64,000 bases of DNA, from NCBI GenBank assembly GCA_002403335.1, contig DHHO01000008.1, forward strand, positions 99,781 to 163,780, given 5' to 3'. Source of the stretch: Caldiserica bacterium UBA4770 (GTDB lineage Bacteria > Caldisericota > Caldisericia > Caldisericales > Caldisericaceae). Positions 53,000 through 60,489 of this stretch are shown here, piece by piece (within the stretch, counting starts at the first letter, position 1; each line of letters opens with the position of its first letter). The position numbers and the translations under genes are program-made. The notes under the pieces were generated by a model. It did no database searches, had not been told where the DNA came from, and was given only the letters and a program-made list of their open reading frames with translations.

Positions 53000-54026
53000 T
53001 CAGTTCCTCCAAAAAAGAGGTATCAACTTCCTGGATGAAGAACGAAAGAAGATTTATTGTCCTGTCGATATCCTCGGAAGCCACCACTTCAATAGGTGTA
53101 TGCATATATCTTAAGGGAACGGAAATAACACCTACGGGTACTCCACTTTCTACAATCTGGATTGAATTTGCATCTGTACCTGAGAAGATCCCGATTTCAG
53201 ATTGAAAAGGAAGAGAAAATTTTTTCGCAATTTCTAATAGTTTCTCTGTAAGCATTTTGTTTACAGAAGGACCTATAAAAATAACAGGGCCCTTTCCAAG
53301 CTCAAATACCTCCGTAGGCAAGATACCTGGGGAATATCCATGTGTTACGTCAATTACTATAGCAAGATCTGGTTTTAAAAGATACGTTGATGTAGTTGCG
53401 CCAAGCATAGAGAATTCCTCTTGAGATGCAAAATGAGCTATTACATTGATTGAATGATTAATTCGCTTTAACCTTTTAAATACCTCGATAATAATATATG
53501 CCCCTACCCTATCATCGAGAGCCTTACCTGAAATAAGCCCATTTAACCTTTCAAAGGAAGGGGAGAAGGTTACAGTGTCTCCCACTGAGACAAGTTCTTC
53601 TATTTCACTTTTCTTGAAGCCGCAGTCTATAAATAACTCCTCTATTGGGAATGCTTTCTTAGTTTCTTCTTCCTTAAAGAGATGAAAAGGTTTTACTCCG
53701 ATAATTCCTTTTACATTACTTTTCCCATGAACAATGACAACTGAACCTGGAAAAACCTTTCTGTCGATGGAAGGGGAAACAAATCTTAAGAAACCCTCTT
53801 CAGTAATCCCTGAAACAGTTGCCCACACTTCATCGATATGAGCATCGAGCATGAGGGTGTATTTCCCGGATATGCCCCTTTTAATGGCATAGAAGGCTCC
53901 AGTTTTTAGGGAATTAAGCTGATCAGAGAAATTTATGAGTTCTCTTTCAAGGAGAGGATGAAGAGCATCCTCTTCTCCGGGAGGTGCAGATGCATTAGCC
54001 AGTTCCTCAAGTAGCTTATAATCCAT
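52992..54026 (-). CDS. M42 family aminopeptidase, paralogue 3 of 3
   Basis: A 344-residue M42 peptidase with LDAHIDEVWATV (Ile replaces the usual Met), LDDRVGAYI, SQEEFSMLGA, VIDVTHGYSPG and RYMHTPIEV. It is the first of the three in transcription order; a 52-residue membrane peptide gene lies 65 bases upstream. All catalytic residues are intact. GGAGTTAT precedes the ATG. Confidence 0.92.
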   Translation of the reverse strand: MDYKLLEELANASAPPGEEDALHPLLERELINFSDQLNSLKTGAFYAIKRGISGKYTLMLDAHIDEVWATVSGITEEGFLRFVSPSIDRKVFPGSVVIVHGKSNVKGIIGVKPFHLFKEEETKKAFPIEELFIDCGFKKSEIEELVSVGDTVTFSPSFERLNGLISGKALDDRVGAYIIIEVFKRLKRINHSINVIAHFASQEEFSMLGATTSTYLLKPDLAIVIDVTHGYSPGILPTEVFELGKGPVIFIGPSVNKMLTEKLLEIAKKFSLPFQSEIGIFSGTDANSIQIVESGVPVGVISVPLRYMHTPIEVVASEDIDRTINLLSFFIQEVDTSFLEELNG

Positions 54027-54091
54027 TATAACTCCTTCGCTTACGGAAAATTATGCGTCCAGAAAACTTGCAAAGTAACCATTTCAATTTA

Positions 54092-54250
54092 TCAAACATT
54101 ACTTTCTAATGGGAACTCTATGTTAACAAGAGTATCTCTTATGTCTCTGAAGAAAATTCTTATATCATTCTCTCCTGTTGAAGCAATGGCAATAAAATAT
54201 ACAGAATAAGTTAGTACAAGCATAAGGAAAATTAATACTACCTTCCTCAT
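54092..54250 (-). CDS. 52-residue single-helix membrane peptide
   Basis: The ATG at 54250-54248 is preceded by GAGGTGGCGAAT. The N-terminus MRKVVLIFLMLVLTYSVYFI is a classic signal or membrane anchor, followed by a short charged external tail (IRIFFRDIRDTLVNIEFPLE) ending at TGA 54094-54092. It lies between ndk and the M42 row, all on the minus strand, so it may belong to either transcript. I recognise no family. The clear coding character and ribosome binding site support a real gene. Confidence 0.65.
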   Translation of the reverse strand: MRKVVLIFLMLVLTYSVYFIAIASTGENDIRIFFRDIRDTLVNIEFPLESNV

Positions 54251-54292
54251 ATTCGCCACCTCATATCTAATTGTAAGAAAACCAACAAAAAA

Positions 54293-54697
54293 TCAAATAT
54301 CAAAAAATAATCTACATTCTATTTTTGCGTCTTCTTCTGAGGAGGAGGCATGGATAATATTTTCAGTAAGGTAGGGAGAATAGTCCCCTCTAATCGAGCC
54401 AGGAAGCCTTTTTTCAGGAATAGTCTCTCCTACAATCATTCTGCAGTTTCTTATGGCTTCCTCACCCTGAATCTTCATAAGCACTACAGGACCAGAGGTT
54501 GTAAAGTCTATTAGCTCTCCAAAAAAATCCTTACCTTTATGCATTTCATAGAGCGCTTCTGCTTGCCCTCTCGAAAGTGTTAGCATTTTCATATCAACAA
54601 TCTTCATAGACTTTCTTTCAAACCTTGTAATAATTTCCCCTACAAGCCCTCGCCTCACACCGTCAGGCTTAATCATAACAAATGTTTCCTGAATCAT
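54293..54697 (-). CDS. ndk: Nucleoside diphosphate kinase
   Basis: A 134-residue kinase transferring phosphate between nucleoside tri- and diphosphates through His116 in NIIHASSS. KPDGVRRGLVGEII at residues 10-23 and RGDYSPYLTEN near 103-113 are family motifs. Length is slightly short of the bacterial average (140). Its start overlaps the stop of the upstream AAA-associated gene by 4 bases. Confidence 0.96.
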   Translation of the reverse strand: MIQETFVMIKPDGVRRGLVGEIITRFERKSMKIVDMKMLTLSRGQAEALYEMHKGKDFFGELIDFTTSGPVVLMKIQGEEAIRNCRMIVGETIPEKRLPGSIRGDYSPYLTENIIHASSSEEDAKIECRLFFDI

Positions 54698-55182
54698 TCC
54701 TCATCTACCTTATCAAGATATAGTTCTTTACTCTCCGGATTGTATCCAATCAGTTCTGCATATCTTCCAAGTTCAATAATGCTCTTAAGGCTTTCATTTG
54801 CTTCATCCTCTGACATTTCCTCTAAAAGAAAATCAAGTACTTTACTTTTGGGGATACTCTGGTCTTGAGAATGTTTAAGTGCTCCAACAAGCCTTCTGAA
54901 ATGGGAAAGCTTCTTTATTGCTCTTTTAAAGATCGTCTTTTTCCTATTTTCGTCACCATACACAATATCTTTTCCTATTTCTGTAATGTAGAGGTCGCCT
55001 TCTTTTACTTCTACGAAGCCAAGAAGTTCAGCGACCTTTATGATATTTACGAGTTCGTCCATTTCTAACCCCATATCATCTGAGATTGCATAAACATCAG
55101 TTTTCCCGTCAAGATCCTCAAGGTAAACAAGCATTCCCAGGAGTTTTCCAATTTCTACGTACGGCAATGGCGATACATCCAT
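54694..55182 (-). CDS. AAA-associated domain protein (ABC partner)
   Basis: A 162-residue protein of the AAA_assoc_C type, a winged-helix-like domain (residues 1-75) plus a helical part (80-160). It is normally found fused to the C-terminus of nitrate/sulfonate-type ABC ATPases; here it is separate, with its ATG overlapping the ATPase stop. It probably modulates or stabilises the ATPase at 55182-55976. The ligand is unknown. Confidence 0.75.
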   Translation of the reverse strand: MDVSPLPYVEIGKLLGMLVYLEDLDGKTDVYAISDDMGLEMDELVNIIKVAELLGFVEVKEGDLYITEIGKDIVYGDENRKKTIFKRAIKKLSHFRRLVGALKHSQDQSIPKSKVLDFLLEEMSEDEANESLKSIIELGRYAELIGYNPESKELYLDKVDEE

Positions 55183-55976
55183 TAAGTTCCCTGTAAGGGC
55201 TTCACCTCCTTTGTTGCTACTGTCGATCCTATAACCATCGAATATATTTTATCATATATATTATTAAATTCAACACTCTCTCTTACCCTTGGTCTTTCAA
55301 GTTCAATATTTATATTGCCTATAATTCTACCAGGGTGAGAGGTAAGGATAATGACTTGGTCAGAAAGAGTGATTGCTTCTTCTATATTGTGAGTCACCAG
55401 AAGTATCGATTTAACAGAAAGTTTTCCAGACATCCACAGGTTTATAATCTCACTTCTCAGGTTTTCGGCAGTGAATACATCAAGAGAAGAGAATGGTTCA
55501 TCCATTAGAAGAAGGTCGGGCTCCATGACAAGTGCTCTTGCTATACCTACACGTTGCTTCATCCCACCGGAAAGCTCTCTTGGATATGCCTCTTCGAAAC
55601 CCTCAAGACCAACGAGATCAATATATTTAAAGGCCTTTCTTAGTCTTTCCTTAATCGGCATTCCTCTTGCTTCAAGCCCGATTGTGATATTCTCCGTTAC
55701 ATCAAGCCAGGGAAGAAGCCCAAAAGTTTGAAATACCATACTTGTATACGGATTTATTCCCTTTATCTTTTCTCCTTTACATATGACCTCCCCTGAGGTA
55801 GGATTGAGTAGGCCTGCAATAATTCGAAGAATTGTACTCTTTCCACTGCCAGACGGACCTACCATGGAAACAAACTTACCTTCATTGATAAAAAGATTGA
55901 TGTTATCGAGAATAACAAGTTCTTTCTCCCTTATGGGGAATGTTTGGTAGACCCCTTTTAAACTGAGTAGTTCCAC
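55182..55976 (-). CDS. ABC transporter ATPase, nitrate/sulfonate/taurine type
   Basis: A 264-residue ATPase with Walker A GPSGSGKST near residue 41, Q-loop MVFQTFGLLPWLDV near 82, signature LSGGMKQR near 135 and Walker B LLLMDEPFSSLD near 155. The QTFGLLPWL segment is typical of the anion-uptake family (SsuB/TauB). It is coupled to a fused double permease (one-base overlap) and the AAA-associated protein. No substrate-binding protein is encoded nearby. Confidence 0.9.
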   Translation of the reverse strand: MELLSLKGVYQTFPIREKELVILDNINLFINEGKFVSMVGPSGSGKSTILRIIAGLLNPTSGEVICKGEKIKGINPYTSMVFQTFGLLPWLDVTENITIGLEARGMPIKERLRKAFKYIDLVGLEGFEEAYPRELSGGMKQRVGIARALVMEPDLLLMDEPFSSLDVFTAENLRSEIINLWMSGKLSVKSILLVTHNIEEAITLSDQVIILTSHPGRIIGNINIELERPRVRESVEFNNIYDKIYSMVIGSTVATKEVKPLQGT

Positions 55977-57673
55977 TAAGCCTCCATTCTAAACCTTTCA
56001 AGAATTTTAACATAAAAGGGTCTATAAACAAAGTGGTTGACTGCAAAGACTGTTATCACCATTATGAGAAGGGCGATCATAAAAAGAGGCTGGTTGCCCT
56101 CTGAGAGGGCAACATTTAGTAAGCTTCCAATTCCATTTACGGCATATATTTTACCATTTACATTGATGTACTCTGCAACAATAAGTGCGTTCCATCCTCC
56201 ACCTATAGCTGTAATCGTTCCTGTCATGAGCGATGGTAGGGCAGCAGGGAGCAATAATTTTTTGAGCCTTACAAATCCCTTAAGACCAACGGATTCTGTG
56301 ACCTCTAATACATCGTCGGGTATCGATTTGAGCCCTCCGTAAATTGTAAAAAAGAGATACCATTGCATGCCAGTTAATAACAGGATTATCGAAGCTATAT
56401 TGAGGCCATTACTTAGGGGAAGGAACAGGAAAATAAAAAGTGGAAAGAAGGAAATCGCAGGGAGCGATGAGAATACCTGAAATACCGGCGTAATAAAATT
56501 AGAGAGCCGTGGATGGTTAAAAAGTAAAATTGCCACAGGAAATGTCCACAGAAGAGAAATCGCATAGGCAACCATAATCCTCAATATCGAGGGAAGGAGG
56601 GATCTAAGTGAAAATAAGATATCCGAAAATTGTATATTTGTTACAATATTTTCCACTGACCTTACAAAACCAACAACTAAAAATACTGAAATGATAAAGA
56701 TAAGAGCAAGGATGACTCTTCTCATAACTCTTCCAATTCTTCGATTTTTTATTTTATTGAGACTTACTCTTATCTTAACGCGTTCAGGCTTTAATCTTGA
56801 AAAGAGCCTTTTAAACATATTGAGGAGGCGTCCTACTGCCTTCCAGAAAACAATCACCACGTCCCAGACCCCTGTTTCCGCTTCCTCACCGGGCGATACA
56901 CTATACATAAACCTCCTTGACCAGTGTTTCAATGGTCTCCAGATAAACAGGTCCATAAAAATAATAACAAGTGATAGTGTTATAATACCGAGAAGAGTAA
57001 GAGCTACTTTACCAGAGGTTGCTGCCTCCATAATGAAACTTCCAATGCCGGGAAGTCTAAATGCGTTTTCTCCTACTGCAAATATTTCTGATGCAACGAG
57101 GAAATACCATCCATTTGTCCAACTTACAATACTATTGTAGATAAGCTTCGGAATGGTTGCTGGGAGATACAGTCTCCTGAATCTCAAATTTCCCTGGGGG
57201 TCGAAGAACTCGTATGGCTCAGAAATGCCTCTGGGGATCATTGATATGCTTTCGTAAACGCCAAATGCCATATTCCACGCTTGAGAAGTGAATATAAGAA
57301 AAATCGAAGCAAATTCAACTCCTAAAATCTTATTTGGAATGGTGGAAATAAAAAAATATATTGCTGCAGGGAAAAAACCAAGAATGGGAATAGACTGAAA
57401 TATATCAAGAATTGGAAGCATGATTGCTTCCCTTCTTTTATTTGTAGCTGCGAGTATTCCATAGACTAATGAAAATACCAGAGCAAAAAAGTAGGCAATC
57501 CCCATTCTAAGAAGAGAACGCAATACATATAAAGGAAGCTGTCTTACTGTAAGAGTAGAAATAAGACCTGTAATTAAAACTTGCTCTTTGTAGAATATAT
57601 ATACAAAGCCGATAAGAAGGATCAGTATAAAAATTTGAATAAGCAGGTTTAGAACTTTATTTTCACTTTTCAC
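55976..57673 (-). CDS. ABC transporter permease, two fused BPD domains
   Basis: A 565-residue protein consisting of two consecutive permease halves, each with about six helices. ATPase-contact (EAA-like) loops are near residue 162 (EPYEFFDPQGNLRFRRLYLP) and near 465 (VLEVTESVGLKGFVRLKKLL). Most SsuC-type transporters use a homodimer of one such domain; here both halves are in one chain and have diverged. It pairs with the ATPase downstream. The substrate may be an inorganic or organic anion, inferred only from family. Confidence 0.88.
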   Translation of the reverse strand: MKSENKVLNLLIQIFILILLIGFVYIFYKEQVLITGLISTLTVRQLPLYVLRSLLRMGIAYFFALVFSLVYGILAATNKRREAIMLPILDIFQSIPILGFFPAAIYFFISTIPNKILGVEFASIFLIFTSQAWNMAFGVYESISMIPRGISEPYEFFDPQGNLRFRRLYLPATIPKLIYNSIVSWTNGWYFLVASEIFAVGENAFRLPGIGSFIMEAATSGKVALTLLGIITLSLVIIFMDLFIWRPLKHWSRRFMYSVSPGEEAETGVWDVVIVFWKAVGRLLNMFKRLFSRLKPERVKIRVSLNKIKNRRIGRVMRRVILALIFIISVFLVVGFVRSVENIVTNIQFSDILFSLRSLLPSILRIMVAYAISLLWTFPVAILLFNHPRLSNFITPVFQVFSSLPAISFFPLFIFLFLPLSNGLNIASIILLLTGMQWYLFFTIYGGLKSIPDDVLEVTESVGLKGFVRLKKLLLPAALPSLMTGTITAIGGGWNALIVAEYINVNGKIYAVNGIGSLLNVALSEGNQPLFMIALLIMVITVFAVNHFVYRPFYVKILERFRMEA

Positions 57674-57680
57674 GCTTTAT

Positions 57681-57998
57681 TCAGAATGCAGAAATTGGTT
57701 TATCATTATCTATAGTGATTTCTTCTCTCGAAATCTCAAATACAACAGTTGAATCAGGGTCAGGACAGGAAACAAAAGTGACATCCGGATTCTTTTCCCA
57801 GGGCAGAGTGCCCCCATACCTCATTGCAGTGACAAAAGGCCACATTGTATTAAACGCCCACGCACAGAAATTGATATTCACGGGCTGTCCTTCTTCATTT
57901 AGTTCAAAGGTATCTCCAACTTTTAGGTTGGCCGAGCATTTACCGCTCCCTCTTATCTCAACAACCTTTATCCTTATTTTGTAGATTTTCTTTTCCAT
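57681..57998 (-). CDS. TIGR04076 family protein
   Basis: A 105-residue protein matching the TIGR04076 pattern: a KVGDTFELNEEG strand region, NFCAWAFNTMWPFVTAMRYGGTLPW in the middle, and VSCPDPDSTVVFEI near residue 77-90. Two conserved Cys-containing segments suggest metal or redox function, but none is established. It ends 7 bases before the ABC permease. The ATG has no ribosome binding site and lies 6 bases after a TAAAAT box, another apparently leaderless gene. Confidence 0.75.
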   Translation of the reverse strand: MEKKIYKIRIKVVEIRGSGKCSANLKVGDTFELNEEGQPVNINFCAWAFNTMWPFVTAMRYGGTLPWEKNPDVTFVSCPDPDSTVVFEISREEITIDNDKPISAF

Positions 57999-58004
57999 GA
58001 TACT

Positions 58005-58010
58005 ATTTTA
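58005..58010 (-). promoter_or_regulatory. -10 box of the TIGR04076 gene, probably leaderless
   Basis: On the minus strand TAAAAT (58010-58005) ends 6 bases before the ATG (57998-57996). No Shine-Dalgarno sequence fits in the space. The -35 region is not convincing. Confidence 0.4.
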
Positions 58011-58057
58011 CTAAAATTTAGACATAAAGAGAATAGTAATGTAAACACGGAGGGAAA

Positions 58058-59113
58058 ATGGCAAGAAAAGATCAAAAAGGTGTAGTTTTTTACCTGGTGA
58101 TAGGCCTGCTTTTAAGCCTGGGGCTCGTAATCTATGGCTATATATTTGAGAGTAGGAATAAACAGGATGATAATTTCCTAACCGCAAAAAATGTTCAAGT
58201 TTTCGTTCAGCCAGATGATTCAAAGTCTCCAATTCTTGAGGAGATAGAAAATGCGAAAAGCTCTATAATACTTCAGGTTTATACAATGTCAGATAGTGAG
58301 ATTATTCAATCACTCATAGATGCAAGGAAGAGAGGAATAAACGTGAGGGTTATGCTTGAAGAAAATCCGTTTAGTGGATATAGTGCCAATAGGGAAGTGA
58401 AAGATGAACTTTCTCGTAATAATATAGATACCAAATGGTCAAATAGAGTATACGAATTTACACACTCAAAATTCTTCGTAATCGATAATAAAAAAGGAAT
58501 CATTATGACTATGAATCTATCCCAGAGTTCTTTCACAAAGAATAGGGAATTCGGAGTAATTACTGAAGACCCAATTATTGTTACAGAGCTTTCTAAGATT
58601 TTCCAGGCTGATTGGGAAAGAAAACCGTACAAACCGGGCACCTCTCCACTTGTTGTAAGCCCTGAAAACTCGAGGGTAAAACTCTTGCAATTGATAAATT
58701 CAGCAAAGCAGGAGATTATTTTATATGCACAGGAGATGGAGGATAAAGAAATTAGAGATGCCCTAATAAAGGCAAGAAACAACTCCGTCAAAGTTTACAT
58801 TATCTTTGCGGATCCTGAATCAATTGAGGGAAATCAGGATGCATTTGATACATTAAAAAGTCATAATATTGAGACAAGAATTTTGTTATCCCCGTATGTC
58901 CATGCAAAGGCAATTGTTGTTGATAAAAAGGTTGGGTACATTGGGTCGATAAATTTCTCAGAAAACTCTCTTGATAAAAATAGAGAGGTAGGCATACTCA
59001 TCTCAGATGAGAAGGCATTATCATTAGTAAGATCTGTATTTTTTGAGGATTTCGAGATAGCATATTTAGGTTTCAAGCCAAACTTCGTAATCTTAGCTAA
59101 TGCAATACCGTAA
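58058..59113 (+). CDS. Phospholipase D-like protein with membrane anchor
   Basis: A 351-residue protein with an N-terminal membrane helix (residues 8-27) and two PLDc domains. The HxKxxxxD motifs are THSKFFVIDN near residue 134 and VHAKAIVVDK near 280, each followed by an N-S/N-F segment, so both half-sites are complete. Members hydrolyse phosphodiesters in lipids or nucleic acid; nuclease or lipase activity here cannot be decided. Anchoring outside the membrane is likely. GGAGGG precedes the ATG. Confidence 0.85.
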   Translation: MARKDQKGVVFYLVIGLLLSLGLVIYGYIFESRNKQDDNFLTAKNVQVFVQPDDSKSPILEEIENAKSSIILQVYTMSDSEIIQSLIDARKRGINVRVMLEENPFSGYSANREVKDELSRNNIDTKWSNRVYEFTHSKFFVIDNKKGIIMTMNLSQSSFTKNREFGVITEDPIIVTELSKIFQADWERKPYKPGTSPLVVSPENSRVKLLQLINSAKQEIILYAQEMEDKEIRDALIKARNNSVKVYIIFADPESIEGNQDAFDTLKSHNIETRILLSPYVHAKAIVVDKKVGYIGSINFSENSLDKNREVGILISDEKALSLVRSVFFEDFEIAYLGFKPNFVILANAIP

Positions 59114-59224
59114 GAAAAGCTTGAGAGAAATGCATGTTTAACTCCCTCTCTTATTTTATTATAGGATACCCGAAAGAAACAAGAGAATTTCTTGATTCGA
59201 AATCGTATGAAAGTTTTACTTTAT

Positions 59225-59260
59225 TTACAAAAGAGGGGGGGATTACCCCCTCTTTTGTAA
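59225..59260. terminator. Bidirectional terminator, 15-bp perfect stem
   Basis: TTACAAAAGAGGGGG (59225-59239) and CCCCCTCTTTTGTAA (59246-59260) are exact reverse complements around GGATTA. The A/T-rich base supplies U-tracts on both strands. It separates the convergent PLD-like and Rieske genes, ending 5 bases before the Rieske stop. Confidence 0.9.
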
Positions 59261-59265
59261 GAAAT

Positions 59266-59562
59266 TCATTCGCCTATTTCTATATCGTCTCCTTGAATGT
59301 TTACATAATAAGTTTTGAGAGGCTTTGCGGCAGGACCATGCACAACTGTTCCATCCACAATGTTAAACTGTGAGCCGTGGTAAGGACAAGTAATTATGTT
59401 ACCATCAACCTTTCCTTTGACAAGTGGAAGATGCCTATGTGAGCAACGGGAATCAACTGCATAAAATTTACCGCTACTATTTATTAATAAAATACTCTTA
59501 CCATTTACAGAAACCTCTTTCATTTCATTGTCTTTCAAGTCTGTTACTTTTGCAATTTTCAT
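59266..59562 (-). CDS. Small Rieske [2Fe-2S] protein
   Basis: A 98-residue Rieske ferredoxin of the non-haem-oxygenase/NirD type. Ligands are Cys40 and His42 (CSHRH) and Cys59 and His62 (CPYHG). It lacks a signal or membrane anchor, so it is cytoplasmic. It ends the redox operon with FTR, glutaredoxin, rubredoxin and OYE genes. Partner unknown. Confidence 0.9.
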   Translation of the reverse strand: MKIAKVTDLKDNEMKEVSVNGKSILLINSSGKFYAVDSRCSHRHLPLVKGKVDGNIITCPYHGSQFNIVDGTVVHGPAAKPLKTYYVNIQGDDIEIGE

Positions 59563-59579
59563 AATTATCGCCCCCCTTT

Positions 59580-60056
59580 TTACTTATCTTCCTTTATTAG
59601 TTCCATTTCCTGGCCACAGCAAATAAGCACGCCACCACCAACTTTATCAACAGTGATTTCGTTACCACAACTTTTGCATCTGTAACGTGCGCCGACAGTT
59701 TTTACACCAATTCTACTTCCAATTTTTTCAATCTTTGCAGGTTCCATAGGTCTTCTGTTCGGAACTACGGGTTTATCTTTATTATTCATATATGCCTCCG
59801 TCATGTAAAGACCACAAAAACATCTACCATAATGGTAAAGATCTGGGTCTCTGTAAAGACAAGGACACACAAGGTCTATGTCTTCTTCAAAAATCCCTGC
59901 GGAAAGTCTGCAAGGACAGGATGGATAACCATACCTTTCTACATTTTTGTAGAGTCCTTCAAAAATGGATTCAAGGAAATTCTCGTCGGGGTTAAGGCGA
60001 TATCCTTCCCTCTTTGCTCTGTCTTTTATTGCCTTCTTTAATGTTTCCGGGTTCAA
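59580..60056 (-). CDS. Ferredoxin:thioredoxin reductase catalytic subunit with C-terminal desulforedoxin-like domain
   Basis: A 158-residue protein. Residues 1-90 are the FTR catalytic chain with the three signatures CPC (47/49), CPC (64/66) and CFC (79/81), holding the 4Fe-4S cluster and redox disulfide. Residues 123-152 form a separate one-iron site, C-x2-C (127/130) plus CC (146/147), as in desulforedoxin/desulfoferrodoxin N-domains. The variable subunit of plant-type FTR is missing. Related archaeal ferredoxin:disulfide reductases carry a rubredoxin domain. It is coupled to the glutaredoxin gene (4-base overlap), its likely substrate. Confidence 0.85.
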   Translation of the reverse strand: MNPETLKKAIKDRAKREGYRLNPDENFLESIFEGLYKNVERYGYPSCPCRLSAGIFEEDIDLVCPCLYRDPDLYHYGRCFCGLYMTEAYMNNKDKPVVPNRRPMEPAKIEKIGSRIGVKTVGARYRCKSCGNEITVDKVGGGVLICCGQEMELIKEDK

Positions 60057-60301
60057 AGATGAAGAACCTCCCTCAATTTCGGCTCGTTAAAGCCTTCTAT
60101 CACAATATCTTCACCAATAACGATAATAGGAAATCCACAACCACTGCAATAAGAGTAAGCTTCTTTAATAACTTTTGTCCTTTCTTCACCTTCAAGAAGG
60201 TCAACATCAGTAAACTCAAGAGGAATATTGTGCTCCTTCATGAACCTTTTAAATGCCTTACAATAAGGGCAAGTACTGAGTGTGTATGCTTTTACCTTCA
60301 T
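60053..60301 (-). CDS. Glutaredoxin-like protein (NrdH/thioredoxin fold)
   Basis: An 82-residue thioredoxin-fold protein with active site CPYC (Cys11/Cys14) and the GCGFPIIVIGEDIVIEGF segment near residue 56-73. Start ATG 60301 has CGAGGAATAA upstream; the longer frame from 60379 would overlap the rubredoxin gene in another frame. It precedes the FTR-like reductase with a 4-base overlap, and probably receives electrons from it, replacing a thioredoxin. Confidence 0.88.
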   Translation of the reverse strand: MKVKAYTLSTCPYCKAFKRFMKEHNIPLEFTDVDLLEGEERTKVIKEAYSYCSGCGFPIIVIGEDIVIEGFNEPKLREVLHL

Positions 60302-60302
60302 G

Positions 60303-60479
60303 TTATTCCTCGTATGTTTTAAATTTATCCTTTGAAGAGCCACAGACTGGGCATACCCAATCATCTGGCAAATCCTCAAACGCAGTTCCTGGCTTTATTC
60401 CTTGTGTGGGATCGCCATAATTCGGATTGTAGATAAAACCACACACGCTACACTGATACTTCTTTAATTCTTCTGCCAT
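60303..60479 (-). CDS. rub: Rubredoxin (second copy)
   Basis: A 58-residue rubredoxin with ligands in CSVCGFIYNP (Cys10, Cys13) and WVCPVCG (Cys43, Cys46). Start ATG 60479 follows GGAGG by 6 bases. The stop lies one base before the glutaredoxin ATG. It differs from the rubrerythrin-operon rubredoxin in having an N-terminal MAEELKK extension and a C-terminal tail. It may serve the OYE-type flavoenzyme encoded upstream. Confidence 0.95.
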   Translation of the reverse strand: MAEELKKYQCSVCGFIYNPNYGDPTQGIKPGTAFEDLPDDWVCPVCGSSKDKFKTYEE

Positions 60480-60489
60480 TTTTGCCTCC

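Noticed and set aside
59134..59373. 79-codon plus-strand open frame after the PLD-like gene
   Set aside because: It runs straight through the 15-bp terminator stem and antisense into the Rieske gene.
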